DNA from: JACVRW01 sp036407035
GTDB lineage: Bacteria > Actinomycetota > Thermoleophilia > Solirubrobacterales > Thermoleophilaceae
NCBI GenBank assembly: GCA_036407035.1
Contig: DASXAA010000093.1
Location: 1 to 64,000 of the forward strand
DNA length: 64,000 nucleotides
Reading direction: 5' to 3'
A model generated the notes under the pieces. It saw only the letters and a list, made by a program, of their open reading frames with translations. It was not told the origin of the DNA and did not search any database. Of this stretch, positions 13,950 to 22,710 are shown in pieces. Position 1 is the first letter of the stretch; each line of letters opens with the position of its first letter. A program made the position numbers and the translations under genes.

Positions 13950-15458
13950 TCAGCCGGCGATCTCGACCTCCCTGTCGAGGGCCTCGGCGAGCAGGTCCGC
14001 GTTGCGCCGAGCGGCCCAGATCGGCACGCTTGGGTCGCCGCCGGGGGTGGCCTCGGGGCGCAGGGAGACGGTCCCGTCACGGGCGGCCACGTCCACCGCT
14101 GCGATCGACTGGTCGCGGCTGCGCTCGAGCTGCTCCGCCAGTCGGATCACGCCGCAGAGGAGCCGCAGGCGGTCGCCGTCGCCCTTCTCCGCCAGGTCGC
14201 CCAGCTCCGACGCGTCCGGCTCGCCCTTGCGGTGGTACCGGGCCACCAGGCCGACCAGCACCAGCTCGCGTGGCGTGAAGCCGGGCAGGCCGGCGTTCAG
14301 GATCAGGTAGTGGGAGTGGCGGTGGTGGTCGTCGTAGTTGATCGCCACGCCGATGTCGTGGAGCAGGCAGGCGGCCCAGAGCAGCTCGCGCTCCGGCGGC
14401 CCGTACTCGTGCAGGCCGGCCGCGCCGAGGTCGTCGAACAGCCGCAGCGAGAGGCGGGCCACGTGCTCCACGTGGTCGCGGTCGGTGTCGAAGCGATGGG
14501 CCAGGTTCTCAACGGACTCGGCTCGGACGTCGTCGAAGAGGGCCGGGTCGCCGAGCAGGTGCTCGAAGAAGACGCCCTCGCGCAGGCCGGCCTCCGAGAC
14601 CTCGATCGCGTCGAAGCCGCCGGCGTCCATCGCCGCGGCGAGCACGAGCGCGCCGCCGAGGATCACGTCGCCGCGGTCCGGCTTGATGCCCCGCACGCCG
14701 CCGCGCTTGGAGGCGGGGCGGTCGGCGAGGTCCTCGATCAGCTCCTCGAGGGCGTCCCTCTCGAGCGGGAAGCCCTGCACGTCGATGTCCGGGGTCTCGA
14801 GCCGCTTCATCGCGGCGGTGCCGAGGTTGCGGATCGTGCCGCCCACGCCGGCGAGGCGGCCGCCGCCGTCCCACCAGCCGAGCGCGTCGAGGTCGCGCTT
14901 CACGCGCTCGCGCAGCGCCTTCATGCCCTTCGACGACGCCTTCTCCCCGGGGAGGAACTCCTCGCTCACGCGCACGGCGCCGAGCGGGAACGACTCCGAC
15001 TCGGCGAGCCGGCGGCCGTCGATGCGCATCGTCTGGATGCTGCCGCCGCCGATGTCGAGGCCGAAGCCGTCGGAGAGGGTGGTGGAGTTGACGATCGCCA
15101 GGTAGCCGTAGCGGGCCTCCTCGACGCCGCTGATCACGCGCGGCTCGAGGTCGGTGCGCTCGCGGATGCCGTCGAGCAGCACGTCGCGGTTGCCCGCGTC
15201 GCGGATGGCGCTGGTGGCGATCGCCTCGACGCCCTCGATTCCCGAGGAGCGGCAGAAGGAGTCGAATACCGCGGCGGTGTGGAGCGCGCGGTCCATCGGC
15301 TCGGGCTTGAGGGTCGCCTCGGGGCCCATCCCGGCGCCGACGCGCACGGCCTCCCTGATCTCGTCGACGAGGCTCCACCAGGGGGTTCCGGGCTCGTATC
15401 CGAACACCACGAGCCGCCACGAGTTGGACCCCATGTCCGCGACCGCGAGGCGCTCCAT
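13950..15458 (-). CDS. Ppx/GppA exopolyphosphatase-family protein with HD-like C-terminus
   Basis: A 502-residue Ppx/GppA phosphatase. The ASKHA-fold phosphate loops are seen as VADMGSNSWRLVVF at the N-terminus and GLDIGGGSIQ in the middle. The second half is an HD-type domain with LLHDIGVAINYDDHHRHSHY. Family members hydrolyse inorganic polyphosphate or pppGpp. Length and the C-terminal HD domain match long-form Ppx proteins, although catalytic preference cannot be assigned. The start at MERLAVADMG places the first phosphate loop at the N-terminus as usual. It is divergent from the RDD gene, with roughly 95 bases between starts. Confidence 0.9.
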   Translation of the reverse strand: MERLAVADMGSNSWRLVVFGYEPGTPWWSLVDEIREAVRVGAGMGPEATLKPEPMDRALHTAAVFDSFCRSSGIEGVEAIATSAIRDAGNRDVLLDGIRERTDLEPRVISGVEEARYGYLAIVNSTTLSDGFGLDIGGGSIQTMRIDGRRLAESESFPLGAVRVSEEFLPGEKASSKGMKALRERVKRDLDALGWWDGGGRLAGVGGTIRNLGTAAMKRLETPDIDVQGFPLERDALEELIEDLADRPASKRGGVRGIKPDRGDVILGGALVLAAAMDAGGFDAIEVSEAGLREGVFFEHLLGDPALFDDVRAESVENLAHRFDTDRDHVEHVARLSLRLFDDLGAAGLHEYGPPERELLWAACLLHDIGVAINYDDHHRHSHYLILNAGLPGFTPRELVLVGLVARYHRKGEPDASELGDLAEKGDGDRLRLLCGVIRLAEQLERSRDQSIAAVDVAARDGTVSLRPEATPGGDPSVPIWAARRNADLLAEALDREVEIAG

Positions 15459-15554
15459 CGGGCCGGATGATGGCCGAGATCGGGCCGGGGCGCTGTCCAC
15501 TTGTGCGGTTGCAGGTCTAAAAGTGCGCCGCCGGATGCCGATGCAAGCTGAGTG

Positions 15555-16724
15555 ATGAACGCCCTCTCGAACGCATCCCCCCAGACCGCGGGCCCCCAGC
15601 TCGACAACCGCCGCGTCCTCGCCGGCCTGATCGATCTCGTCGTGGTCGCCGCCGGCGCCGCGGTGATCTTCTACGCCGCCGGCGCGATCGGCGGCGGGTC
15701 GACCGACCTGACGCCGCAGCTCGGCGCGCTCGTGTTCGCGTGGGCGCTCTACTACTACTTCGCGCTCGAGTCGGGCGAGGGGCAGACGCTCGGCAAGCGG
15801 GTCATGAAGCTGCGCGTGGTGCGCGCCGACGGCGCGGCCGCCGGGATGTCGCAGATCGCCGTGCGGACCGTGCTGCGCGTGATCGACGGCATCTTCGTGC
15901 CGATCATCGGCCTTGTGGTGATGCTGGCGACCGGAAGGCGCCGGCAGCGCCTGGGCGACCTCGCCGCGGGGACGATCATCGTGGACGCCGGTGCGGCCGG
16001 CGCCGCGGCGCCGGAGGCGCCGGCCGCGGCCGCGCTGGCGCGGGCGGTGGCGGTGCCGAGCGTGGAGGAGGAGCCGGCGGGGGCGGAGCCCGAGCCGCCG
16101 GCGGCCGAGGAGGCCGCGCCGCTGGAGGAGGAGGCCGCGCCCGTGGAGAACGCGAGCCCCGCCGTGGAGCACGACGACTATCTGGACGAGGACGACGAGG
16201 ACCCGTTCGCGGACGAGGACCCGTTCGAGGAGGACCCGTTCGATGAGGACGAGGTCGCCGAGGCCGAGTGGGAGCCGGTCGCGGAAGCGCCGGCCGAGGA
16301 GGCCCCGGAGCCCGGTGAGCCGTCATGGACGTTCCCGGTCAGCGGGGCGACCCCGGAGCCGGTCGTGGAGGTGGCGCCGGAGCCGGTCGTGGAGGTGGCC
16401 CCGGAGCCGGTCGTGGAGGTGGCGCCGGAGCCGGTCGTGGAGGTGGCGCCGGTCGTGGAGGCCGAGCCGGTCGTGGACTACTCGCCCGCGCCGGTCGTCG
16501 AGTACTCGTCCCCGCCCGCGGTCGAGCCCGTCCCGGTGGTGGACGCTTCGCCGGAGCCGGTCGTCGAGGTCGGGCCGGTCGTCGATGTCGAGCCCGCGCC
16601 GGTGGACGACCCCGCCGCAGACGCAGTCGAGGTCAAGTCCGTGGAGACCGTCTCCGCGATCGACCTCGTCATGGGCGACGAGGACGAGGACGGCCGGGAC
16701 GCTCCGGCCTCCCGGCCCTACTGA
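15555..16724 (+). CDS. RDD-family membrane protein with long acidic repeat tail
   Basis: A protein of about 389 residues. Residues about 15-145 are an RDD domain with three membrane spans (DNRRVLAGLIDLVVVAAG opening, then GQTLGKRVMKLRVV, then RRRQRLGDLAAGTIIV). The remaining 240 residues are low-complexity and strongly acidic, first EE/DD-rich (DEDDEDPFADEDPFEEDPF) and then an 8-residue repeat PEPVVEVA in four exact copies followed by variants. RDD proteins are small transporters or of unknown role. The tail is predicted to be disordered and cytoplasmic. A GTG directly precedes the ATG and could be used instead. Confidence 0.82.
   Translation: MNALSNASPQTAGPQLDNRRVLAGLIDLVVVAAGAAVIFYAAGAIGGGSTDLTPQLGALVFAWALYYYFALESGEGQTLGKRVMKLRVVRADGAAAGMSQIAVRTVLRVIDGIFVPIIGLVVMLATGRRRQRLGDLAAGTIIVDAGAAGAAAPEAPAAAALARAVAVPSVEEEPAGAEPEPPAAEEAAPLEEEAAPVENASPAVEHDDYLDEDDEDPFADEDPFEEDPFDEDEVAEAEWEPVAEAPAEEAPEPGEPSWTFPVSGATPEPVVEVAPEPVVEVAPEPVVEVAPEPVVEVAPVVEAEPVVDYSPAPVVEYSSPPAVEPVPVVDASPEPVVEVGPVVDVEPAPVDDPAADAVEVKSVETVSAIDLVMGDEDEDGRDAPASRPY
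16353..16448 (+). repeat. Four tandem 24-bp coding repeats
   Basis: Four nearly identical 24-bp units beginning CCGGAGCCGGTCGTGGAGGT encode PEPVVEVA four times in the acidic tail of the RDD protein. Only one base differs among copies (third unit junction), which suggests recent slippage expansion. Degenerate copies follow to about 16580. Confidence 0.85.
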
Positions 16725-16734
16725 GCACCGCACC

Positions 16735-16740
16735 TATAAT
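16735..16740 (+). promoter_or_regulatory. Consensus -10 TATAAT upstream of fprA
   Basis: TATAAT is an exact consensus -10, about 69 bases before the fprA ATG. No clear -35 is visible 17 bases upstream. This implies an untranslated leader of about 60 bases with GC-rich inverted repeats. Confidence 0.5.
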
Positions 16741-16808
16741 CAGCGGTACGCCCGCGAACGGGCCCGGTCGGCGCTGATTCGCCCGGTCGGGTCCCGTCGG
16801 ACCGTCCC

Positions 16809-18224
16809 ATGGCACCGATCGGCACCGCTGACAATCCGCTGCGAGTCGCGATCGTCGGCTCGGGTCCCGCCGGCTTCTACGCCGCCGGTCATCTGCTCCA
16901 GAGCAAGAAGCACCCGGACCTCGTCGCGCAGGTCGACATGTTCGACCGCCTGCCCACGCCGTGGGGGCTCGTCCGCGGCGGGGTGGCGCCCGACCACCCC
17001 AACATCAAGTCCGTCAGCCGCGTGTACGAGAAGACCGCCCGGCACCCCGAGTTCCGCTTCTACGGCAACGTCGAGCTGGGCTCGGACATCACCCGCGAGG
17101 ACCTCGAAGCGCGCTACCACGCGGTCCTGTACGCCGTCGGCGCCCAGACCGACCGCCGCATGGACATCCCGGGCGAGGACCTGCCGGGCAGCTGGGCCGC
17201 GACCGAGTTCGTCGCCTGGTACAACGGCCATCCCGACTACCGCGACCTCGAGTTCGACCTCTCGCACGAGCGCGCGGTGGTGATCGGCAACGGCAACGTC
17301 GCCGCGGACGTCGCCCGGATGCTCGCCCTCACGCACCCGGAGATGGCCGTGACCGACGTGGCCGACCACGCCCTCGAGGTGCTCGCCGGCAGCGGCGTCA
17401 AGGAGATCGTCGTGCTCGGGCGCCGCGGTCCCGCGCAGGCCGCGTTCACGAACCCGGAGCTGCTGGAGCTCGGCGAGATGGCCGACGCCGACGTGTTCGT
17501 CGACCCGCGCGACGTGGAGCTCGACCCGCTCAGCTCGGCCTGGCTCGAGAGTGACGCCAGCGCCACCGCGCGCAAGAACGTGGAGATCGTCACCGGCTAC
17601 TCCGCGCGCGAGGCCGAGGACAAGCCGCGCCGGATCGTGCTGCGCTTCCTCGTATCGCCGGTCGAGATCCTGGGGGATGCCACGGTCGAGGGCATCCGGA
17701 TCGCCCGCAACGAGCTGACGGAGGACGAGTCGGGCGCGCTGCGCGCCCGCCCGACGGGCGAGACCGAGGAGCTCGAGTGCGGGCTCGTGTTCCGCTCGAT
17801 CGGCTACCGCGGGACCCCGCTCGACGGCCTCCCCTTCGACGACCGCACCGGCACGATCCCGAACGAGCGCGGCCGAATCATCGACGGCGACGAGCCCCGG
17901 CCGGGCGAGTACGCGGTCGGCTGGATCAAGCGCGGCCCGACCGGGATCATCGGGACGAACAAGCGCGACGCCCAGGAGACCGTCGACGCGGTGATGGAGG
18001 ACCTCGAGGCCGGGCGGCTGCTGAAGCCCTCGAACCCGGACCGCGCCTCGATCGAGGAGCTGCTCGCCGAGCGGCGGCCGGACCACGTCACGTACGCGGG
18101 CTGGGACGCGATCGACCGCGCCGAGCGAGGCGCCGGCGAGCCCCACGGCCGCCCGCGCGTGAAGCTCTGCACGTTCGAGGAGCTGCTCGCGGCCGCCCGC
18201 GCCGACGAGCGCGTCAGGTCCTAG
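16809..18224 (+). CDS. fprA: FprA-like ferredoxin-NADP+ reductase
   Basis: A 471-residue flavoprotein of the adrenodoxin-reductase/FprA type. The FAD Rossmann motif is VAIVGSGPAGFYAAGHLL near the N-terminus. The conserved TPWGLVRGGVAPDHPNIKSV follows, the NADP-binding fold is VVIGNGNVAADVARML, and the C-terminal GWIKRGPTGIIGTNK is the family signature near the flavin. It passes electrons between NADPH and ferredoxin, for example to feed cytochromes P450 or Fe-S enzymes. It has its own TATAAT promoter. Its stop codon shares a CTAG with the stop of the convergent hemQ-like gene. Confidence 0.95.
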   Translation: MAPIGTADNPLRVAIVGSGPAGFYAAGHLLQSKKHPDLVAQVDMFDRLPTPWGLVRGGVAPDHPNIKSVSRVYEKTARHPEFRFYGNVELGSDITREDLEARYHAVLYAVGAQTDRRMDIPGEDLPGSWAATEFVAWYNGHPDYRDLEFDLSHERAVVIGNGNVAADVARMLALTHPEMAVTDVADHALEVLAGSGVKEIVVLGRRGPAQAAFTNPELLELGEMADADVFVDPRDVELDPLSSAWLESDASATARKNVEIVTGYSAREAEDKPRRIVLRFLVSPVEILGDATVEGIRIARNELTEDESGALRARPTGETEELECGLVFRSIGYRGTPLDGLPFDDRTGTIPNERGRIIDGDEPRPGEYAVGWIKRGPTGIIGTNKRDAQETVDAVMEDLEAGRLLKPSNPDRASIEELLAERRPDHVTYAGWDAIDRAERGAGEPHGRPRVKLCTFEELLAAARADERVRS

Positions 18225-18955
18225 ACGGGCGCCCTCGTTACCTCGCCGTCGAGGGCGTCGAGCGCCCGCTCGAGCGAGCTCGAGATGCAGGTGAAGATCG
18301 GCGTCTCGGACTCCGTGTACGCGCTCGACTCCGTCGCCCGCAGCTCCTGCACCAGGTCGAGGAACTCGGACGGGTCGTCGGCGTCGAACGCGACCACGAA
18401 CTCCTGGTCGTCGAGGCCGAACGAGTAGGCCGTGTTCGTCTCGATCCCGGTGAACCGCCGGGCGACCTCGATGTGGTCGCGCATCACGCGCATCCGCTCC
18501 TCGGCCGCCAGCCGGTACCAGTCGCGCTTCTTCCACATTGGGTAGACGATCAGGTAGCGCGAGTCGGCCCCCGCGCGCGGCTCGAGCGGCTTGTCGGGCT
18601 CGTCCGAGTAGGGCGACTCCTTCGTCATCGCGAGGTACGAGTAGGCCACGTCGGCCCAGCGCATCAGCCCGCTCTGGTTGAGGAGCACGTGCAGCTCGTG
18701 GATCGGGTCGAGGGTGGGTGAGATCGCGCGGACCATCAGGTCGCAGTCGCCGCGTGTGCCGACGAGCGAGTAGGTGCGCAGGTAGTGGTCCTCGGCGAAG
18801 TCGCGGCACGCTGCGGCGAACTCCGCCTTGTCGCCGGCGCGCTCCTCGGCCGACCGCCGCCGCCACGCGGGATCGACCTTGATGAACGTGTATTTCACGT
18901 AGTTGCGGGATTCCGCCACCACCGAAAGTGTGGCGTATGGCGGCTCAGCTACCAT
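18221..18955 (-). CDS. hemQ: HemQ-like coproheme decarboxylase (chlorite dismutase family)
   Basis: A 244-residue chlorite-dismutase-fold protein. In Gram-positive bacteria this family (HemQ/ChdC) converts coproheme to heme b at the end of the coproporphyrin-dependent pathway. The landmark YPMWKKRDWYRL holds the candidate catalytic tyrosine Y138, and H161 in MRDHIEVARRF is the probable proximal heme ligand. It lacks the distal arginine context typical of true chlorite dismutases as far as can be judged. The ATG used lies only 6 bases from the divergent glycosyltransferase start. GTG codons 12-13 residues in are alternatives that would widen the gap. No other heme genes are in the window. Confidence 0.88.
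   Translation of the reverse strand: MVAEPPYATLSVVAESRNYVKYTFIKVDPAWRRRSAEERAGDKAEFAAACRDFAEDHYLRTYSLVGTRGDCDLMVRAISPTLDPIHELHVLLNQSGLMRWADVAYSYLAMTKESPYSDEPDKPLEPRAGADSRYLIVYPMWKKRDWYRLAAEERMRVMRDHIEVARRFTGIETNTAYSFGLDDQEFVVAFDADDPSEFLDLVQELRATESSAYTESETPIFTCISSSLERALDALDGEVTRAPV
18950..18955 (+). promoter_or_regulatory. Candidate -10 box (TACCAT) of the glycosyltransferase gene
   Basis: TACCAT ends 6 bases before the GTG at 18962 and overlaps the hemQ start codon on the other strand. No -35 match. Confidence 0.35.
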
Positions 18956-18961
18956 GCCACG

Positions 18962-21280
18962 GTGCGCGTAGGGCTCGTCTCCCCGTACTCGTACACGTAT
19001 CCAGGCGGGGTCGGACGCCATACCGAGGCCCTGGCAGAGCAGCTGATCGCCCAGGGCCACGAGGTGCGGATGTTCGCCCCTTACGACCCAGACGACCGCC
19101 TGGCACGTGTCCTTCACCGCGGCGCCAGGCCGCAGCGGTCGCCCATGCCCGACTACTTCGTGCCGCTCGGCCGCACGTTCGGGCTGCCCGCGAACGGGGC
19201 GGTGACCAACCTGTCCGGCTTCCCCGAGGCGATCGCCACGCTCGGGCGTGAGCTGCGCGCCGGACGCTTCGACGTCGTCCACGTGCAGGAGCCGAACGTG
19301 CCGGTCGTGAGCTGGTTCGCGACCGAGCACGCGCGCGGCGCGCTGGTCGGCACGTTCCACACCTACTCGACCAGCCGCCTCGCCAACGGCTTCGCCGCCA
19401 ACGTTGCCGGCGTCCGGCGGCTGTACGGAAAGTTGCACGCGCGGATCGCGGTGTCGGAGGCGGCGCGCTGGACGGCCCGGCGCTTCTACGGCGGTCAGTA
19501 CCGGGTGATCCCGAACGGGGTGGACCTGCGCGCGGCGCGCCCGAACCCGGATCGCCCGCGCGAGGAGATGGAGATCCTGTTCGTCGGCCGGCCGGAGGCG
19601 CGCAAGGGCCTGCCGGTGCTGCTGCGCGCCTTCGAGGCGCTGCGCGGCGCGGGCATCCCCGCGCGCCTGACCGTCGCCGGCGCCCACGAGCAGGAGGTCG
19701 CGCCGCTGCTGCTCGAGCCCGACGGCGTGCGCGTGGCGGGGCGCGTCAGCGACGAGGAGAAGTGGCGCCTGCTCGGCAACGCCGACGTGCTCTGCGCGCC
19801 CTCGCTGGGCGGCGAGAGCTTCGGCATGGTGCTGACGGAGGCCTTCGCGTCTGGCACGCCGGTCGTCGGGTCGGACATCGCCGGCTACCGCGACGTGGTC
19901 CGCGACGGCCAGGACGGCCTGCTCGTTCCCGTCGGCGACCCCGTGGAGCTGGGCGAGGCGCTGCACGCGCTCGCGCTCGACCCGGATCGCCGCGTGCGGA
20001 TGGCCGAGGCCGCGCGCGAGCGGGCCGAGCGCTTCGCCTGGCCGCGCGTGGCGAGCGAGGTGACGGAGGTGTACGAGGAGGCGCTGGCCGCCCCGCAGCC
20101 GGCAGGTCGCATGGCGCGCGCCGCCGCGCGCGCCGGGGTCAGGGCGGCCGAGTCGAGCTCGCGGCCGGTCAAGCTGCCGTCGATCGAGCCGGTCGACCCG
20201 CTGGCCACACGGCGCAGCGCCGCGCGCGTGGCGCGCAGGCTGGCGGTCGGCGCCGGCGCGGCGCTCGGCGTCGGCCTGACGGCGCTCGCGGTGCAGCGCA
20301 TCGGACTTCACTCGGTCGGCCAGGCGCTGCTGGCCGCCACGCCCACGTGGGTGCTGGTGGCGTTCGCGCTCATGTGCGCGTCGATGCTGGTCCGCGCCGA
20401 GGCCTGGCACGCGGTGCTGCGCGCCGCGCTCCCGGGGGTGCGGGTGCGGAGGCGCGACACCGCCCGGGCCACGATGATCGGCGTCCTGATGTCGGCGACC
20501 TTGCCGGCCCGTCTCGGCGAGCCCTCGCGCGCGCTGATCCTGGCGCGGCGCCTGGGCCGCATGCGAGACCGCTTCCCGGTCGTGCTCGGCACGCTCGTCT
20601 CACAGACCCTGCTGAACATCCTCGCCCTCTGCGTGCTCGGCTCGGTGATGTTCGCCACCGTCGGGCTCTTCAACGGCAACGAGGACGCGCTCGTGGTGGC
20701 CACGATGGCGCCGGGGCTGATCCTGGGGCTCGTGCTGGCGCTGCCGTGGATCCTGCGTCGCGGCAGGCCGTCGCGGTTCAGGCGCGTGCAGCAGGCGGCG
20801 GCGGTGGCGCGCCACGCGATGGTGCAGGTGCGCAACGGGCTGAAGATCTTCGGCCGTCCCCGGCTGGGCGCGTGGGCGACGCTGATGCAGCTCAGCGCCT
20901 GGGCGATCCAGTGGCTCGCCTGCTACGTGCTGCTCGTCGCGCTCGGGCTCGACGACCACGCCGGGCTCGGCGCCGCGGCGGCGGTGCTGTTCGCCGTGAA
21001 CGTCACGGCCGCGCTGCCGGCCACGCCGTCGAACCTCGGCGTGTTCCAGGCGGCGTGCGTGGCGGTGCTGTCCGCTTACGGGGTCGGAAAGACCAACGCG
21101 CTCGCCTACGGGATCATCCTGCAGGCGGTGGAGATCGCCACCGCGGTGGCGATGGGGATGCCCGCGCTCGTGCGCGAGGGAATGACCTGGAAGGACCTGC
21201 GCCTGCGGGCGCTCCACGCCGCACCGGTGGAGCTGCGCCGTGCGAGCCGCCGCGGCGAGGCCGTGGAGGCCGAAGCCTAA
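18962..21280 (+). CDS. GT4 glycosyltransferase fused to a flippase-like membrane domain
   Basis: A 772-residue fusion. Residues 1-380 are a GT-B family 4 glycosyltransferase resembling PimA-type mannosyltransferases (SPYSYTYPGGVGRHTEALA acceptor loop, ILFVGRPEARKGLPVLLRAF, EX7E-type SLGGESFGMVLTEAFASGTP). Residues about 430-760 are a polytopic domain of the lysylphosphatidylglycerol-synthase transmembrane/UPF0104 type (DARLGEPSRAL-like motif here as PARLGEPSRALILARRLGR; NVTAALPATPSNLGVFQ). A lipid-linked sugar could be made and moved across the membrane by one protein. GTG start chosen because the GT fold begins there and TACCAT lies 6 bases upstream. Confidence 0.88.
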   Translation: MRVGLVSPYSYTYPGGVGRHTEALAEQLIAQGHEVRMFAPYDPDDRLARVLHRGARPQRSPMPDYFVPLGRTFGLPANGAVTNLSGFPEAIATLGRELRAGRFDVVHVQEPNVPVVSWFATEHARGALVGTFHTYSTSRLANGFAANVAGVRRLYGKLHARIAVSEAARWTARRFYGGQYRVIPNGVDLRAARPNPDRPREEMEILFVGRPEARKGLPVLLRAFEALRGAGIPARLTVAGAHEQEVAPLLLEPDGVRVAGRVSDEEKWRLLGNADVLCAPSLGGESFGMVLTEAFASGTPVVGSDIAGYRDVVRDGQDGLLVPVGDPVELGEALHALALDPDRRVRMAEAARERAERFAWPRVASEVTEVYEEALAAPQPAGRMARAAARAGVRAAESSSRPVKLPSIEPVDPLATRRSAARVARRLAVGAGAALGVGLTALAVQRIGLHSVGQALLAATPTWVLVAFALMCASMLVRAEAWHAVLRAALPGVRVRRRDTARATMIGVLMSATLPARLGEPSRALILARRLGRMRDRFPVVLGTLVSQTLLNILALCVLGSVMFATVGLFNGNEDALVVATMAPGLILGLVLALPWILRRGRPSRFRRVQQAAAVARHAMVQVRNGLKIFGRPRLGAWATLMQLSAWAIQWLACYVLLVALGLDDHAGLGAAAAVLFAVNVTAALPATPSNLGVFQAACVAVLSAYGVGKTNALAYGIILQAVEIATAVAMGMPALVREGMTWKDLRLRALHAAPVELRRASRRGEAVEAEA

Positions 21281-21340
21281 GGGCGCTATCCGGAGGCCCC
21301 GTTCCTCAAGCCGCGGGCCGGCGCGGACGATTCATTCCCT

Positions 21341-22663
21341 GTGGAAAGCCCGAGGACGCGCCAGATCCGCGAGGAGGTGCTCGCTGCGAACGAACGCCTG
21401 GAGCGCGGCGAGACGAGCCTGCTCGAGGTGCTGAGCGAGCTCGAGCTCGAGCGTGCCAACACGGCGGCCACGCGCTCCGACCGCGAGCGCAGGGTGGAGG
21501 CGCAGCTGCGGGCCCTGGTGGAGGTCGCGGCCGCCGCCGCGGGCGCTCACCGGCTGGAGGACGTGCTTGACATAGCGGCCGAGCGGGCGCTGACCGCCAT
21601 CGGGGCGGCGTCGCTCTCGATCAGCCGCTGGGAGCGCGACGCCGCGCGGGTGCGCACGCTCATCAACGTCGGGCAGCTCGCGCCCGGCGAGGAGCGCCTG
21701 CCGCGCGACGAGTGGTATCCGCTCGACGACTTCCCGACCCTGGCCGCCGTGCTCGAGCAGGGCGGCCGGCTCGTCTCGGCCGTCGACGACCCGCGCACCG
21801 ACGCCGCGATGAAGGAGCTGATGCTGTCGCTCGACAAGGAGTCGAGCCTGTCGGTGCCGATCGTCCTCGACGGCAAGACCTGGGGCGAGCTGTGGGCCAC
21901 GACCGCCACCGGCTCGCCGCGCTTCACGGAGCGCGACGCCAGCTTCCTGCACGCGATCGCCGACCAGGTGGCAGCGGCGATCGGCCGCGCGGAGCTATTC
22001 CAGCGCATCGAGGCGCTCGCCTACGAGGACCCCCTGACCGGCCTCGCGAACCGGCGCGCGCTCGAGGAGGCGCTCGACGCCGCCTTCCTCGACGAGGGGC
22101 CCGGCCCGGCGCTGCTGCTCTGCGACATCGACGACCTGAAGGACGTGAACGACGCCCACGGCCACGAGGCCGGCGACCGCCTGATCGGGCGCGTGGCCCG
22201 CTCGCTGGGCGCCGCTGCGGACGCGTACGAGGGCGCGCTCGTGGCCCGCATCGGCGGCGACGAGTTCTGCGTCCTGCTCCCCCGCGGCAGCACCGCCGAC
22301 GGGTCCGACGTGGCGAGCCGCGCCGCCGCGCGGCTGCGTCGCGACGGGCCGGCCGCCCGGATCTCGTGCGGCGTGGCGGTGCGCTCCGACCGAGCGCTGC
22401 GGCCGACCGAGCTGCTGCGCGCCGCGGACGCGGCGCAGTACCGCGCCAAGCGCGCCGGCCGGCTCGTGGAGCTGGCCGTGGCGGCGGACATAGCCGGGCC
22501 CGAGACCTTTCAGGGCGGCCGCAGCTACCGGCGCAAGCCCGGGGCGGAGGCGGCGTTCGCGGCGGAGCTGCTCGAGCTGCTCGAGCGCATGGGCGGCGCG
22601 GGCGCCGAGGAGCGGCTCGGGGCGCTGGTCCGCCGGCTGCGGGAGTCTGCCGAGGCGGCCTAG
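21341..22663 (+). CDS. GAF-GGDEF diguanylate cyclase
   Basis: A 440-residue signalling enzyme. An N-terminal coiled region (about 1-60) precedes a GAF sensor domain (about 65-220, ending ADQVAAAIGRAELF) and a GGDEF domain starting YEDPLTGLANRRALEEAL. The catalytic GGDEF motif is intact at residues 305-309 (RIGGDEFCVLL), so it should make cyclic di-GMP from GTP. An RxxD inhibitory site is not seen five residues upstream. A further C-terminal region of about 60 residues has a conserved-looking FQGGRSYRRKPGAEAAF stretch. GTG start. It precedes metH by 47 bases but metH has its own probable operator. Confidence 0.93.
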   Translation: MESPRTRQIREEVLAANERLERGETSLLEVLSELELERANTAATRSDRERRVEAQLRALVEVAAAAAGAHRLEDVLDIAAERALTAIGAASLSISRWERDAARVRTLINVGQLAPGEERLPRDEWYPLDDFPTLAAVLEQGGRLVSAVDDPRTDAAMKELMLSLDKESSLSVPIVLDGKTWGELWATTATGSPRFTERDASFLHAIADQVAAAIGRAELFQRIEALAYEDPLTGLANRRALEEALDAAFLDEGPGPALLLCDIDDLKDVNDAHGHEAGDRLIGRVARSLGAAADAYEGALVARIGGDEFCVLLPRGSTADGSDVASRAAARLRRDGPAARISCGVAVRSDRALRPTELLRAADAAQYRAKRAGRLVELAVAADIAGPETFQGGRSYRRKPGAEAAFAAELLELLERMGGAGAEERLGALVRRLRESAEAA

Positions 22664-22678
22664 AACGCGGCCGGCACA

Positions 22679-22704
22679 AACCTTCACACAACTATGTCAA
22701 GGTT
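22679..22704. promoter_or_regulatory. Palindromic operator candidate upstream of metH
   Basis: A 26-bp inverted repeat with outer arms AACCTT / AAGGTT and inner arms ACAnA / TnTGT, ending 6 bases before the metH ATG. The right arm includes AAGG, which could also serve as the Shine-Dalgarno, so a bound repressor would block initiation. No regulator is identified. Confidence 0.5.
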
Positions 22705-22710
22705 GGTACC

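Noticed and set aside
16353..16448. Regular short repeats that might be taken for a CRISPR array
   Set aside because: Units are contiguous without spacers, in frame, and encode PEPVVEVA in the RDD protein tail.
18926..18932. -35 element for the glycosyltransferase gene
   Set aside because: The hexamer at the right distance from TACCAT is AGTGTG-like, with no resemblance to TTGACA.
18221..18955. True chlorite dismutase
   Set aside because: The YPMWKKRDWY motif and actinobacterial context favour the HemQ branch. No chlorate genes are nearby.
22664..22710. Cobalamin or SAM riboswitch before metH
   Set aside because: Only 47 bases are available and no B12-box or SAM-box core is present; a palindrome fills the gap instead.
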